Below the pieces are notes generated by a model. That model saw only the letters and a program-made list of their open reading frames with translations. It was not told where the DNA came from and searched no databases. The translations under genes and the position numbers were made by a program. Of a DNA stretch of 64,000 nt, positions 1 through 11,826 are shown piece by piece (positions within the stretch are counted from its first letter, which is position 1; the number at the start of each line of letters is the position of its first letter). The stretch comes from Capsicum annuum (lineage: Eukaryota; Streptophyta; Magnoliopsida; Solanales; Solanaceae): the NCBI RefSeq assembly GCF_002878395.1, contig NC_061114.1, positions 141,111,423 through 141,175,422 of the forward strand. The letters are read 5' to 3'.

Positions 1-176
1 CTCGCTCATTTACCCCACCAGTAGGGTGACAAATTATCCTCTACCCCAAAGTATAGATCTCACTCACATGCAAGATTAGATCCACATAGACAAGTCATTT
101 AAATTATTAAATAATCTAAAATATTGAATAATTTACACTCACTCTCACAAATAAATTCAAGTACAACAAGTAGAAC
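1..176 (-). other. Left flank: 3' noncoding DNA of the older Athila/Tat-like element
   Basis: There is no coding sequence here. Read on the minus strand and joined to the bases right of 15133, this flank resembles the 3' noncoding part found inside the tandem array itself: a block reading AAGCCTATGGTTC followed by TTTGTGAGAGTGA occurs near 4185-4230 and again near 8590-8630. That continuity across the array suggests the array inserted into the 3' noncoding region of a related element lying in the opposite orientation. The matching 3' LTR is not in the window. Confidence 0.5.
172..176. repeat. Target-site duplication AGAAC, left copy
   Basis: These five bases immediately precede the first TGATGTTGGG of LTR1. 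They are identical to the five bases after the last TGTCA of LTR4. A 5-bp duplication is the normal footprint of Ty3/gypsy integrases. The interior sequence that follows the other LTRs reads AGTTT, so this match is not simply element sequence. Confidence 0.8.
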
Positions 177-1897
177 TGATGTTGGGTGAATTATACATTC
201 TAATCTTGCTATTTTAGACTTTTCAACCATGTTTTGAGGATGATTCATGTTTCTAATGTGGTGATAATGACATAAATGTGCATATAAGTGTCCATGTATG
301 TATTTACAATGTTTAATAGTGTTTTCAAACAAGTTTTGATTCAAATTGATCATTTAGAGTTCAAAAGAGAAAACTAGTGTGACTAGCTTGAGCTAGGTGT
401 TTTTCTAATCTATTGTGTTGGGTTATAATGTGTTCCAATAAGTTACTAAGATTTTTATTATGTATTTATATGTGAAACAACTTGTGGATAATTTTCAAGG
501 GTCAATTGGATCAAGCCAAGGGTCAAAACAATGATTTAAAGATCAAAGTAAAATTAGCCTATGCTTAGCTCGTGTTTTTAATCCACCATTTTGGATGTTG
601 TGTTGTTTTGAGCTATAAATTATTGTGTTAAATGTTATAGTATTCTTGATGAATGGATTATTATGATATAATTAGGATATACAAGTTTTAAATCAAGTGG
701 AAATAACTCGAAAAGGCTTGGAAGGGATCATAGAAGCATAATACGCTACTTGATGCCAATTTGGACACCTGGAATATCCATGGAGAGTGAGGGTTTGTGT
801 GAATTTATTTTGGTGCATGAAAAAATCAAAAATGTTCATAAGGCACTAAAATAATGAACCAAGACGATATAGAGGCGAGGCCTTGCCTGGAGCGGCGCTC
901 AACCCAGGGCGCAGCCTTGCCTGTAGTGGGGCTATAGCCAAGGCGGTGCCCTCTCTACTCCCGGGCTCAATAACTGAATGTTTCCATCACCCTCACAGGT
1001 TTGTTTTACCACAAGGCTATAAATAAATCATGGTCACATTTTTTACTTACTTTTGGACGTCTCGGATGAGTTGTGAAGCTGTTCAACACTTCTTTTAGGG
1101 TTTATATCTCTTAATTTTAGTTTCTTTTATGGTTTTTATCATTAATCCAAGGGATTGGATGATGAATATTTCTATCAAAATCTAAAACTCCCTATCCGGG
1201 GTTAAGGCCAAGATTATGACTACTTTCGTTTTGAATTAAGTTTATTAATTTGCTTATCATCATTGGTTTTTTTTTTATGCTTGTTTTAACTATTTTAAGG
1301 ATTAGCTACCCTTAGAATACATTAATTGTCAACCTTGTGATCTCGGGAGGGGTAATAAGGCGATAGAACATGGGAATAAGCAAAGTATGGTTTGTGTTTC
1401 TTTATGAAATAAGGAATTCAAATTAGTATCTAGGACAGGGATGTACTTAGATACCTCACTTGATTCATATGTAGGATGATATTTGTAAAGAACTTAAGTG
1501 AACTATTACATTTCCGCTCAACGATGTAGTTGTAAGGTTCAACTTAGGTAAAGGATTAGAGGTTGGAAAACCATAATCATGCAATTAACCCTACGAATCA
1601 ACAACCAAGATAAGTAATTTAATGAATGAAGTTCAATAATGTAGTATGATTGTTCAAAAACCTTTAAACCTGGGCTTCTATCCATTGATTTTCCTAAGTC
1701 ATTACTTTCCCGCATTAGTTTAGTTTATTGTTAGTTTATAATTCTAGAACTCTATTGTTTACTTTTTCTCAATCGTGAACTAGAATTGGATAGTCGGCAA
1801 ATGCAAGTCCCTGAGAGATCGATATTTAGGCTTTCTTGAAGCCACTTTACTACTTGATAAGACCACGTACACTTGCGTGTGCGCTTGGGCCCTGTCA
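177..1897 (+). repeat. LTR1 of the tandem array
   Basis: It starts TGATGTTGGG and ends CCTGTCA, giving short inverted ends TGA/TCA. It contains a GC-rich block near 865-970 and then a TATAAATA box. It matches LTR2-LTR4 along its whole length with scattered substitutions. It is preceded by host DNA rather than a polypurine tract, which marks it as the outer 5' LTR. Confidence 0.85.
1018..1025 (+). promoter_or_regulatory. TATA box in LTR1 (TATAAATA)
   Basis: TATAAATA lies just after the GC-rich block and about 880 bp before the LTR end. It is conserved at the same place in LTR2 and LTR4 and altered in LTR3 (CAATAAATA). It is the likely U3 promoter of the element; no transcription start can be seen directly. 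Confidence 0.55.
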
Positions 1898-1903
1898 AGT
1901 TTT

Positions 1904-1920
1904 TGGATCCATTTTTGGGG
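1904..1920 (+). promoter_or_regulatory. Degenerate primer-binding site, unit 1
   Basis: TGGATCCATTTTTGGGG lies seven bases after the LTR end. It occupies the place of the tRNA-Asp-type site seen better in unit 3 and has lost several matching positions. Confidence 0.55.
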
Positions 1921-2037
1921 ACTAGTAACTAGGCAACTATCTTATTTTTAGTTTTTCTATATTGAGTTGTAAATAGTTTAGTTTTTTTAAAAAAAAATTA
2001 GTTTCATTTATATTCTCTTTTTATCACACTTCTTGAC

Positions 2038-2967
2038 ATGGCAGCCTGGGGTAGATGGTTTACGAGTGATGACGATTCTATATGGTTTATGGTTTGTGGC
2101 AATGGTGGTCATTCTGAAGATATGTGTGATATCAATCCCAATTCAATAATGTTTGTGGGCTATGATCAAAGGCAAAATTATATAAACTACTATAATCAAA
2201 CAAGGCAAAATTAGCCTCAAATCCAATCATGGAACAACCAGCGGTAGTTTCAGTAGCAACAACCAAATATGCAGGCCACGATTCAAACAAGAAATTTAAA
2301 AGAGATGATGAAACAAATTTTAGCATCTCAAGTTGAGTTGATGAAAGACATGAAGAACTATTGGGAGGTTGTTGAGAAATTGAATAATAAATTGCAGATA
2401 GATGTAGAGTTGTTCTTCCAACTGGTTGTAGATAAAGTAGTTGATAATTTGAGGAAGTCTAGGTACTCAAAAACAAAAATTATTGAGAAGGTTAAGGAGA
2501 CACTACCATCACCATATGAATTGTAACCATTCAATTTTCATCTTTCTTTTAAGACTGAAATTAAGAAGGTGAATGAGAGAGTGTGTGTTATTGATAGTGT
2601 AAATCTAGAAGTGGGATTGATTGGGCCTTATTCAAAGCACTTTTATACATTATGTTTAGATGATGTCTTATCTGTGGAATCTCTAAAATAGTGAAAGAGT
2701 ATGAAGATGAGGAACAAGAATCCTATATTCTTCATTTTGCACCAGACAAGTAATATAAAAACACATCTCACTTTAAGTCTGAGTGGTTTACCATGCATCG
2801 TCCATTATTCAATTCATTAATCTTTGTACCACCACCCTAAGATCGAGGCAAAAAGATGGATGTGAAATTTAGGGAGAAATTTATATCCTCTAGGTGGAGG
2901 AAAAAGTTAATAAGGTCGTGTCGCGACACTAAATAAGGCACTTCTTGGGAGGCAACCCAAGATAAGG
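2038..2967 (+). pseudogene. Gag-like frame of unit 1 (zinc knuckle plus unknown C-terminal part)
   Basis: The frame opens at an ATG followed by AAWGRWF and runs with several stops to the TTGGGAGGCAACCCAA motif. Near its start is a decayed CCHC zinc knuckle: the first Cys is Phe here, while the rest (CGNGGHSEDMC) is kept. A charged, probably helical stretch follows (MKQILASQVELMKDMKNYW), then a conserved part that I do not recognise, containing IFVPPP. The zinc knuckle implies a nucleocapsid-type RNA-binding role, as in gag. No capsid domain is recognisable and no pol follows. In-frame stops lie near 2210, 2247 and 2524. Confidence 0.55.
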
Positions 2968-4583
2968 TATGTTTTATTTTTAGTTTTTAGTTTTATTTCA
3001 CATAGTTTTATTTTTGTTGAGTCACAGGTTGATTGAAAGTCAGAGTACCATTAACTTGAGCTAAGAAAAATGGAAAAACTTAGTGTGGGATACCATGGAC
3101 CTCCTTTATGTGTAAAGATGCTACTAGCTAGGCCTAGAGGCCTCAGGGAGTATTTCTATTTCGTAATTTAAAAAGTTCACTTTGGGGACAAAGTAGATTT
3201 TTAAGTGTGGGGTGGGGAGTTCCCAAAGTTTGGCTTAATTTAAAAATTTTCTTAGGTTAGGAATAAGTGAGATATTCTTATTGGTGCTTTTTTTATTGCA
3301 TTATTCAAGAGGATTTGTGTGTAAAAAGTATGTTGAAGAAGTGAATTGCTACATTTAAGACTTCTAGGCTCATGTTTGTGACTCTTGTATTTGTTGGCTT
3401 AAATTTGAATTCATGATATTTTTTGGTTAGGAATCTATGATGATCCTATTGAGTTGAGCATGTGCCAAGTGCGTGTGAGATTTTTGTATATTTCTTGTTG
3501 CATGTGATGTCTAGAACTTGCCCGGTGTGTGTGCAAAGTGAAATAAAGAGTGTGGGTTTAGGAGATGATTTAAGCATTTCTTTGATAGCCTTATTTTATA
3601 CCTTCTATTTGGCCTACCCTTTGTACATTAGCCTAGTTAACCCTCAGTGTGCCTTTAGCCTTTTCTTTGGTAGCCGCATAAGTAGCCTAATTCCTTCTTT
3701 GGTAAACCATAATTTGATCCAAAAATCTTCTAAGTGCTTTAATAAAAAATTAATTTAGTAAGGAGTTTGAGAAATTGAAGAAGAAAAAGGTAAAATTGAT
3801 GCCCCAAAGTAATTGTTATTGGTGTTTATATTTGATGTGTGGTGGTTGGGGGTGATATAAATGAAGTTAGAAATATTCCCATGATTGTAGAAAAAGAAAA
3901 AATTGAATCATGAAGGAATAAACAATATGCCCACCATGTGTTTGTGAAAATACTTAAAAGAGATGGGGAAAATAAAATAAGGAGAAAGACAAAAAAAAGA
4001 GTGAATTGGTTGTTGAATGTGGTTTTATGCAAAAAATTGTGATGTATTAAAACGTTTAGGAAAGATAGTCAGTATTCTTGGCCAAAATAGTTTCTACCCA
4101 TCCCTTAGCCTACATTACAACCTGGAAAAGACCGATTTAATCCTAAATTTCTCATTCTAATATTAGTGGAGTATAACACTAAGGGCAAGCCTATGGTTCA
4201 TTATGTGCAATTTGTGAATTCTTTGTGAGAGTGACCGTAACTTGATTTTTATACCCATTATGATAATTTCATTATTGTGAGTGTTTATGGGTAACTCTTT
4301 TGGCTGTGAGGGCACATGTTTTATGAATGTGGGTGATTTGTATTATGTCTTATGTTGAACAATACGCATAAGTTTACCATGTATTGAGTCAATTGTTGAG
4401 GCTAGGATGTTTTGGAGTAGGATTCTTGAGCTTTCAATTGTGTATAACATACATAATTTTGTAAACTTACATTCCATGCAGTCATTGTAGTACTAGCATG
4501 AGTTTCTTGCATATAGTAGAAGTGTGTTCTCTTCAGTTCACGATGCTTATAGTTAAGAATTATTCGAGGACGAACAAGGCTTT

Positions 4584-4593
4584 AAGTGTGGGG
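4584..4593 (+). promoter_or_regulatory. Polypurine tract before LTR2 (truncated)
   Basis: AAGTGTGGGG is followed directly by LTR sequence. About 15 bp, including the TGATGTTGGG start of the LTR, are missing compared with the other junctions, so this junction has suffered a small deletion. Confidence 0.6.
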
Positions 4594-6307
4594 TAATTTA
4601 TGCATTCTTGCTTGCTATTTTAGCCTTTTTAGCCATATTTTAAGGATGATTCATATGCCTAATGTATTGATAATGATATAAATGTGCATCTTCTAAGTGT
4701 CCATGAATGTGTTTACAATGTTTAATGGGGTTTTCAAACAAGTTTTGATTCAAATTGATCAATTAGAGTTCAACAGAGAAAACTAGTGTGATTAGCTTAA
4801 GCTCGGTGTTTTTTAGTCTATTGTGTTGGGTTCTAATGTGTTATAATGAGTTCCTAAGGATTTTATTATGTATTTATATGTGAAACAACTTTTGGATAAT
4901 GTTTAAGGGTCAATTGGATCAAGAGAAGGGGCAAAACAATGAGTTAAAGATCAAAAATTAGCCTATAGTTAGCTCGTGTTTTTGATCCACCATTTTGGAT
5001 GTTGTGTTGTTTTGATCTCTAAATTGTTGTATTTAATATTTAGGATTCTTGGTGAATGAATTATGATGATATTTGTAGGATATACAAGCTTCAAACCAAG
5101 TGTAAACAACTCAAAAAGTCTTGGAATGGATCACAGAAGCACAATACACTACTTGATGCCAATTTGGACACCTGGAATGTCCAGGGCAAGTGAGGACGCG
5201 TGAGAAATTATTTTGGCATGTGCTACACTCCAAAATGTTCAGAAGTCACCAAAACAGTGAACCAAGGCGATATAGAGGTGACGCCTTGCCTGGAGTGGCT
5301 CTCAACCCAAAGTGCACCCTGGCCTGGAGTGAGGCTATAGCTAGGGCGGTGACCTCTCCACTCCCGGGCTCAATAACTGAATGTTTCCAACTCCTACATG
5401 GGTTTGGTTTACCACAGTTTGGTTTACAACAGTGCTATAAATACATTATGGTCACGTTATTTACTTACTTTATGATGTCTTGGACGAGTTGTGTGGCTTC
5501 TCAACACTTCTTTTAGGGTTTATATCTCTTAATTTTAGTTTATTTTATGGTTTGAATCATCAATCGAAGGGATTGGATGATGAATATTTCCATTAAAGGC
5601 TAAAACTCCCTATACGGGGTTAAGGCCAAGATCATGACTACTTTTATTTTCAATTAAGTTTGTTAATTTGCTTATCATCATTAGCTGTTTGGTTATGGTT
5701 GTTTTAACTATTTTAAGGATTAGCTACCCTTAGAATACATCAATTGTCAACCTTGTGATCTCGGGAGAGCGAATAAGGCGATAGAACATGGGAATAAGCA
5801 AAGTATGGTTTGTGTTTCTTTATGAAATAAGAAATTCAAATTAGAATCAAGGATGGGGATGTACTTAGATGCCTTACTTGATTCATATGTAGGATGATAT
5901 CTAGAAAGAACTTAAGTGAACTATTACATCACTGCTCAACGATGTAGTTGTAAGGTTCAACTTAGGTAAAGGATTAGAGGTTGGGAAACCATAATCAAGC
6001 AATTAACCCTATGAATCAATAACCAAGATAAGTAATTTAACAAATGAAGTTCAATAAAGTAGTATGATTGTTTGTAAGTCTTAACCCTGGGGTTCTATCC
6101 ATTGATTGTCCTAAGTCATTACTTCCCCGCATTAGTTTAGTTTCTTTTTAGTTTATAATTCTAAAACTCTATTGTTTATTTTTTCTCAATCGTTGAACTA
6201 GAATTGGATAGTCAAAAAATGAAAGTCCTTAAGAGATTGATACTTGGGCTTTCTTAAAGCCACTCTACTACTTGATAAGACCACGTACACTTGCGTGTGC
6301 GTTGTTA
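4594..6307 (+). repeat. LTR2 of the tandem array
   Basis: It is collinear with LTR1, LTR3 and LTR4. Its first bases are deleted together with the end of the preceding tract. Its 3' end is shortened (GCGTTGTTA in place of GCGCTTGGCGCTGTCA). It contains the GC-rich block and the TATA box. Confidence 0.8.
5436..5443 (+). promoter_or_regulatory. TATA box in LTR2 (TATAAATA)
   Basis: It sits at the same position within the LTR as in LTR1 and LTR4, after a local duplication of the GGTTTGGTTTACCACAG motif. Confidence 0.5.
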
Positions 6308-6313
6308 AGTTTT

Positions 6314-6330
6314 TGTCGTCGTTGTCGGGG
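6314..6330 (+). promoter_or_regulatory. Primer-binding site, unit 2 (diverged)
   Basis: TGTCGTCGTTGTCGGGG keeps the spacing and the CGTTG-CGGGG half expected for complementarity to the tRNA-Asp 3' end (expected TGGCGCCGTTGCCGGGG). Confidence 0.6.
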
Positions 6331-6448
6331 ACTTGTAACTAGGAAACTATATTAATTTTGCTTTTTCTATATTGAGTTGTAAATAGTTTAGTTTTTTGTA
6401 AGTTTTTTTTAGTTTCTTTTGTATTCTTTTTTAATCACACTTCTTGAC

Positions 6449-7380
6449 ATAGCAGCCTGGGATAGATGATTTGCAAGTGATGACGATTCTATATGGTGTA
6501 TGATTTGTGGTAATGGTGGCCATTCTGAAGATATGTGTGTTGTCTATCCCGATTCAGTAATATTTATGGGCTATGATCAAAGGCAAAATTATATAAACTA
6601 CTATAATCAAACGGGGCAGAATCTGCCACAAATCCAATCATGGAACAACCAACAGTAGTTTCAGCAGCAACAACTAAATATGCAGGCCACAATTCAAACA
6701 AACAATTTGGAAGAGATGATGAAACAAATTTTAGCGTCTCAGGTTGAGTTGATGGAAAACATGAAAAACTATTGGGAGGCTGTAGAGTAATTAAATAAAA
6801 TATTAGAGATAAATGAAGATTGACCTTCCAACCGATTGTAGATGAAGTAGCTGATAATTCGAGAAAGTCTGAGTACTCAGAAACTAAAATTGTTAAACAG
6901 GTTAAGGAGATACTACCATCACCATATGAATCGCAACTATTCAATTTTCATCTTTCTTTTGAGACTGAAATTTAGAAGGTGAATGAGAGTGAGTGTGTTA
7001 TTGATAGTATAAATCTAGAAATAGGATTGTTTGGGCCTTATTTAAAGCACTTTTCTGCATTATGTTTAGATGATGTCTTGTCTTTGAAATTATCTGAAAT
7101 AGTGAAAGAATGTGAAGATGAGGAACAAGAATCCTATATTCTTATTTTTTTTACTGGGTAAGCAATATAAAAACAAACCTTACTTTAAGGTAGAGTGGTT
7201 TACCATGCATCATCCATTACTCAGTTTGTTAATATTTGTACCACCACCCTATGATCGAGGCAAAAAAAATGGATACGAAATTGGGGGTGAAGTTTATATC
7301 CTCTAGGTGGAGGAAGAAGTTAATTGGGTCGTGCCACCACACTAAATTAGGTGCTTCTTGGGAGGCAACCCAAGCTAAGG
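6449..7380 (+). pseudogene. Gag-like frame of unit 2, with intact zinc-knuckle motif
   Basis: This is the same frame as in units 1 and 3, but the start codon is ATA. At 6497-6538 it encodes a complete C-x2-C-x4-H-x4-C knuckle (CMICGNGGHSEDMC). Stops interrupt it after the Gln-rich stretch, within the helical stretch and again near 6972. The downstream part still reads NESECVIDSINLEIG and ends in a frame shift near 7145-7160. The residues are RNA-binding in character. Because different copies carry different stops, decay continued after the copies separated. Confidence 0.55.
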
Positions 7381-7607
7381 TATGTTTTATTTTTAGTTTA
7401 TAGTTTTATTTCACATAGTTTTTGTTTTTGTTGAGTCACAGGTTGATGGGATGTCTGAGTAACGAAAACTTGAGCTAAGAAGCATGGCAAAAACTGAGTG
7501 TGGGTCCAATGGACCTACTTTATGTGAGATATTCTTATTGGTGCTATTTTTTTATCACATGATGCAAGTGGTTTTGTATGTAAAAAGTATGTTGAAGGAG
7601 TGAATTG

Positions 7608-7895
7608 CTACTTTTAGGACTTCTAGGCTCATGTTTGTGACTCATGTATTTTGTTGCATTAAATTTGAATTAATGATATTCTTTGGTTGGGGGTCTATGA
7701 TGAGCCTATTGAGTTGAGCAGGTGCCATGTGCATGTAAAATTTTTATATATCTACTTTTAGGACTTCTAGGCTCATGTTTGTGACTCATGTATTTTGTTG
7801 CATTAAATTTGAATTAATGATATTCTTTGGTTGGGGGTCTATGATGAGCCTATTGAGTTGAGCAGGTGCCATGTGCATGTAAAATTTTTATATAT
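7608..7895 (+). repeat. 144-bp perfect-looking tandem duplication in unit 2
   Basis: The block from CTACTTTTAGGACTTCTAGG to TTTTTATATAT occurs at 7608-7751 and again at 7752-7895. Units 1 and 3 have one copy, so the duplication arose after the array formed. Confidence 0.85.
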
Positions 7896-8985
7896 TTCTT
7901 ATTGCATGTGATGTCTAGAACTTGCCCCTTATTTGTGCAAAGCGAAATAAAGAGTGTGGGTTTAGGAGATGATTTAGGCATTTCTTTGATAGCCTTGTTT
8001 TATTCTATTTGTCCTACCCTTTGTGCATTATCCTAGTTAAACTCCATTAGAACTTTAGCCTTTTGTTTGGTAGCTGCATAAGTTGCCTAATCCCTTCTTT
8101 GGTAAACATAATTTGATCTAAAATTCTCGTAAGTGCTTTAATGAAAAATTGATTTAGTAAGGAGTTTGAGAAATTAAAGAAGAAAAAGGTGAAACTGATA
8201 CCCCAAGGTAATTTTTATTGGTGTTTATATTTGATGTATGGTGTTTGGGAGTGATATAAATGGAGTTAGAAATATTCCCATGATTTTAGAAAAAGAAAAA
8301 ATTGAATCTTGAAGGAAAAACAATATGCCCACCATGTGTTTAAGAAAATGCTTAAAAGAGATGCAGCAAAATAAAATAAGGAAGAAGAAAAAAAAAAGGT
8401 GTGAATAGGTTGTTGAAGGTGGTTTTATGTGAAAACTTGTGATGTATTAAGACACTTAGGAAAGATAGTCACTATTCTTGGCGAAAATAGTTCCTACCTG
8501 TCCCTTAGCCTACATTACAACCTGGAAAAGACCTATTTGATCCAAAATTTCACATCCTAATATTAGTGAAGTATGACACTAAGGGAAAGCCTATGGTTCA
8601 TTATGTGCAAATTATGAATTCTTTGTGAGAGTGACCGTAACTTTATTTTTATATCTATTATGATAATTGAATTATTGTGAGTGTTTATGGGTAACTCTCT
8701 TGGTTGTGAGGGCACATGTTTGATGAATGTGGGTGATTTGTATGATGTCTTATATTAAACAATATGCATGAGTTTCCCATGTATTGAGTCAATTGTTGAG
8801 GCTAGGATGTTTGGGAGTAGGATTCTTGAGCTTTCAATTGCGTATAACATGTGTAGTGTTGTAAACTTGCATTCCATGTAGTCATTGTATTACTAGCTTG
8901 AGTTTCTTTCATGTAGTGAAAGTGTGGAGTCTATTCAGCTCATGATACTTATAGTTAATAATTGTTCAAGGACGAAGAAGGCTTT

Positions 8986-8998
8986 AAGTGTGGGGTGG
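8986..8998 (+). promoter_or_regulatory. Polypurine tract before LTR3
   Basis: AAGTGTGGGGTGG directly abuts the TGATGTTAGG start of LTR3, the position from which plus-strand DNA synthesis would be primed. Confidence 0.7.
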
Positions 8999-10716
8999 TG
9001 ATGTTAGGTGAATTTATGCATTCTAGCCTTGCTATTTTAACCTTTTAGCCTTTTTTTTAGGATGATTCATGTGTCTAATGTGTTGATAATGATATAAATG
9101 TGCATATAAGTGTCCATGTAAGTATTTACAATTTTTAATGGTGTTTTCAAACAAGTTTTGATTAAAATTAATCATTTAGATTTCAAAAGAGAAAACTAGT
9201 GTGATTAGCTTGAGCTCGGTGTTTTTCTACTCTATTCTGTTGGGTTCTAATGTGTTTTAATGAGTTCCTAAGATTTTTATTATGTATCTATATGTGAAAC
9301 AACCTGTGAATAATTTTTAACGGTCAATCGGATCAAGCCAAGGGTCAAAATAATGAGTTAAAGATCAAAGTGAAATTAGACAATGTTTAGCTCGTGTTTT
9401 TATCCACCGTTTTTGATGTTGTGTTGTTTTGAAATTTAAATTATTGTGTTTAATGTTATAGGATGCTTGGTGAATGGATTATAATGATATATCTAGGATA
9501 TTCAAGCTTCAAATCAAGTGGAAACAACTCAAAAAGTCTTGGAATGGCTCACAGAAGCACAATACGCTACTTGACGCTAATTTGGACACCAAGAATGTAC
9601 AGGGAGAGTGAGGGTGCGAGTGAAGTTATTCAGGCACGTGCATCACTCCAAAATGTTCAGAAGAACCAAAATAGTGATCCAAGATGATATGGAGGATACA
9701 CCTTTCCTAGAGCGGTGCTCAACCTAGGGCGCAGCCTTGCCTGGAGCGGGGCTATAGCCAGGACGGCGCCCTTTCCACTCCCGGGCTCAATAATTGAATT
9801 TTTCCAACTCCTACATGGGTTTGGTTTACCACAGGGCAATAAATACATCATGTTCATGTTTTTTACTTACTTTTTGACATCTTGGATTAGTTGTGGGGCT
9901 GCTCAACACATGTTTTAGGGTTTATATCTCTTAATTTTAGTTTCTTCAATGGTTTGTATCCTCAATCCAAGGGATTGATAATGAATATTTCCATTAAAGG
10001 CTAAAACTCCCTATCCGAAGTTATGGCCAAGATCATGACTACTTTTATTTTGAATTAAGTTTTTAAATTTGTTTATCATCATTGGTTGTTTTTTTATGCT
10101 TGTTTTAACTATTTTAAGGATTAGCTACCCTTAGAATACATCAATTGTCATCCTTGTGATCTCAAAAGAGGGAATAAGGCGATAGAACATGGGAATAAGC
10201 AAAGTATGGTTTGTGTTTCTTTATGAAATAAGAAATTCAAATTAGTATCAAGGACAGGGATGTACTTAGATGCCTTACTTGATTCATATGTAGGATGATA
10301 TCTAGAAAGAACTTAAGTGAACTATTATATCCCTGCTCAATGATGTAGTTGTGAGGTTAAACTTAGGTAAAGGATTAGAGGTTGGTAAACCATAATCATG
10401 CAATTAACCCTATGAATCAACAACCGAGATAAGTAATTTAACGAATGAAGTTCAATAACGTAGTATGATTGTTCGTAAGCCTTATCCCTGAGCTTCTATT
10501 CATTGATTGTCCTAAGTCATTACTTTCCCGCACTAGTTTAGTTTCATTTTAGTTTACAATTCTAAAACTCTATTGTTTACTTTTTCTCAATCGTTGAACT
10601 AGAACTGCATAGTCGGCAAATACAAGTCCCTGAGGGATTGATACTTAGGCTTTCTTGAAGTCACTTTACTACTTGATAAGGCCACGTACACTTGCGTGTG
10701 AGCTTGGGCGCTGTCA
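8999..10716 (+). repeat. LTR3 of the tandem array
   Basis: It starts TGATGTTAGG and ends GCGCTGTCA. It is collinear with the other LTRs. Its TATA box is altered to CAATAAATA. Confidence 0.85.
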
Positions 10717-10722
10717 AGTTTT

Positions 10723-10739
10723 TGGCGCCGTTTTGGGGG
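10723..10739 (+). promoter_or_regulatory. tRNA-Asp-type primer-binding site, unit 3
   Basis: TGGCGCCGTTTTGGGGG is the best preserved of the three. It matches the expected complement of the plant tRNA-Asp 3' end (TGGCGCCGTTGCCGGGG) at all but two or three positions. This places the element with the Athila/Tat lineage. Confidence 0.75.
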
Positions 10740-10856
10740 ACTTGTAACTAGGCAACTATCTTCTTTTTAGTTTCTCTATATTGAGTTGTAAAATGTTTAG
10801 ATTTTTCTTTACTTTTTTTGTTTCTTTTTTATTCTCTTTTTATCACACTTCTTGAC

Positions 10857-11826
10857 ATAGCATCCTGCGATAGACGGTTTGTGAGTGATGATGATTTTAT
10901 ATGGTGTATGGTTTATGGCAATGGTGCTCATTCTGAAGATATGTATGTTTTCAATCTCGATTCAGTAATTTTAGTAGGCTATGATCAAAGAAAAAAATTA
11001 TATATAATACTATAATCAAACGGGGCAAAATCAGCCAGAAATCCAATCGTGGAACAACCAGCGGCAGTTTTAGCAGCAACAACCAAACATGCAGGCCACG
11101 ATTCAAACAAGAAATTTGGAAGAGATAATAAAACAAATTTTAGCGTATTAAGTTGAGTTAATGGAAGACATGAAGAACTATCGAGATGTTGTAGAGCAAT
11201 TGAATAATAAATTGGAGATAGATGTAGTGTTAACCTTCCAACCGGTTATAGATGAAGTAGCTGATAATTCGACAAAGTCTGAGTACTCGGAAACTTAAAT
11301 TGTTGAACAGGTTAAAGAGATACTACCATTACTATATGAATTGCAACCATTCAATTTTCATCTTTCTTTTGAGACTGAAATTGAGAAGGTGAATGAGAGT
11401 GAATGTGTTATTGATAGTGTAAATCTAGAAGTGGGATTAGTTGGGCCTCATTCAGCGTACTTTTGTACAATATGTTTAGATGATGTTTTGTCGTTGAAAT
11501 TATCTGAAATAGTGGAAGAATGTGAATATGAGGAACAAGGATCCTATATTCTTATTTTTGCACTGGATAAGCAATATAAAAACAAACCTCACTTCAAGGC
11601 TGAGTGGTTTTCCATGCATTATCCATTACGCGGTTCATTAATCTTTGTACCACCACCCTATGATCGAGGCAAAAAAATGGATGCAAAATTGGGGGTGAAG
11701 TTTATATCCTCTAGGTGGAGGAAAAAGTTAATTGGGTCATGCCGCGATACTAAATTAGGTGCTTCTTGGGAGGAAAACCAAGCTAAGGTATGTTATATTT
11801 TTAGTTTTAAGTTTTATTTCACGTAG
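10857..11826 (+). pseudogene. Gag-like frame of unit 3 with the longest open segment
   Basis: The start codon is ATA and the knuckle has lost its second and last Cys (CMVYGNGAHSEDMY). From 11341 the frame is open for 161 residues, covering the conserved C-terminal half: acidic stretch LSEIVEECEYEEQ, then LIFVPPPYDRGKKMDAKLG and SSRWRKKLIGSCRDTK. The frame runs through the GGGAGG...CC motif, which here encodes GASWEEN. I do not recognise a family for this half. Its repeated conservation across the three copies suggests it was once under selection as protein. Confidence 0.55.
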
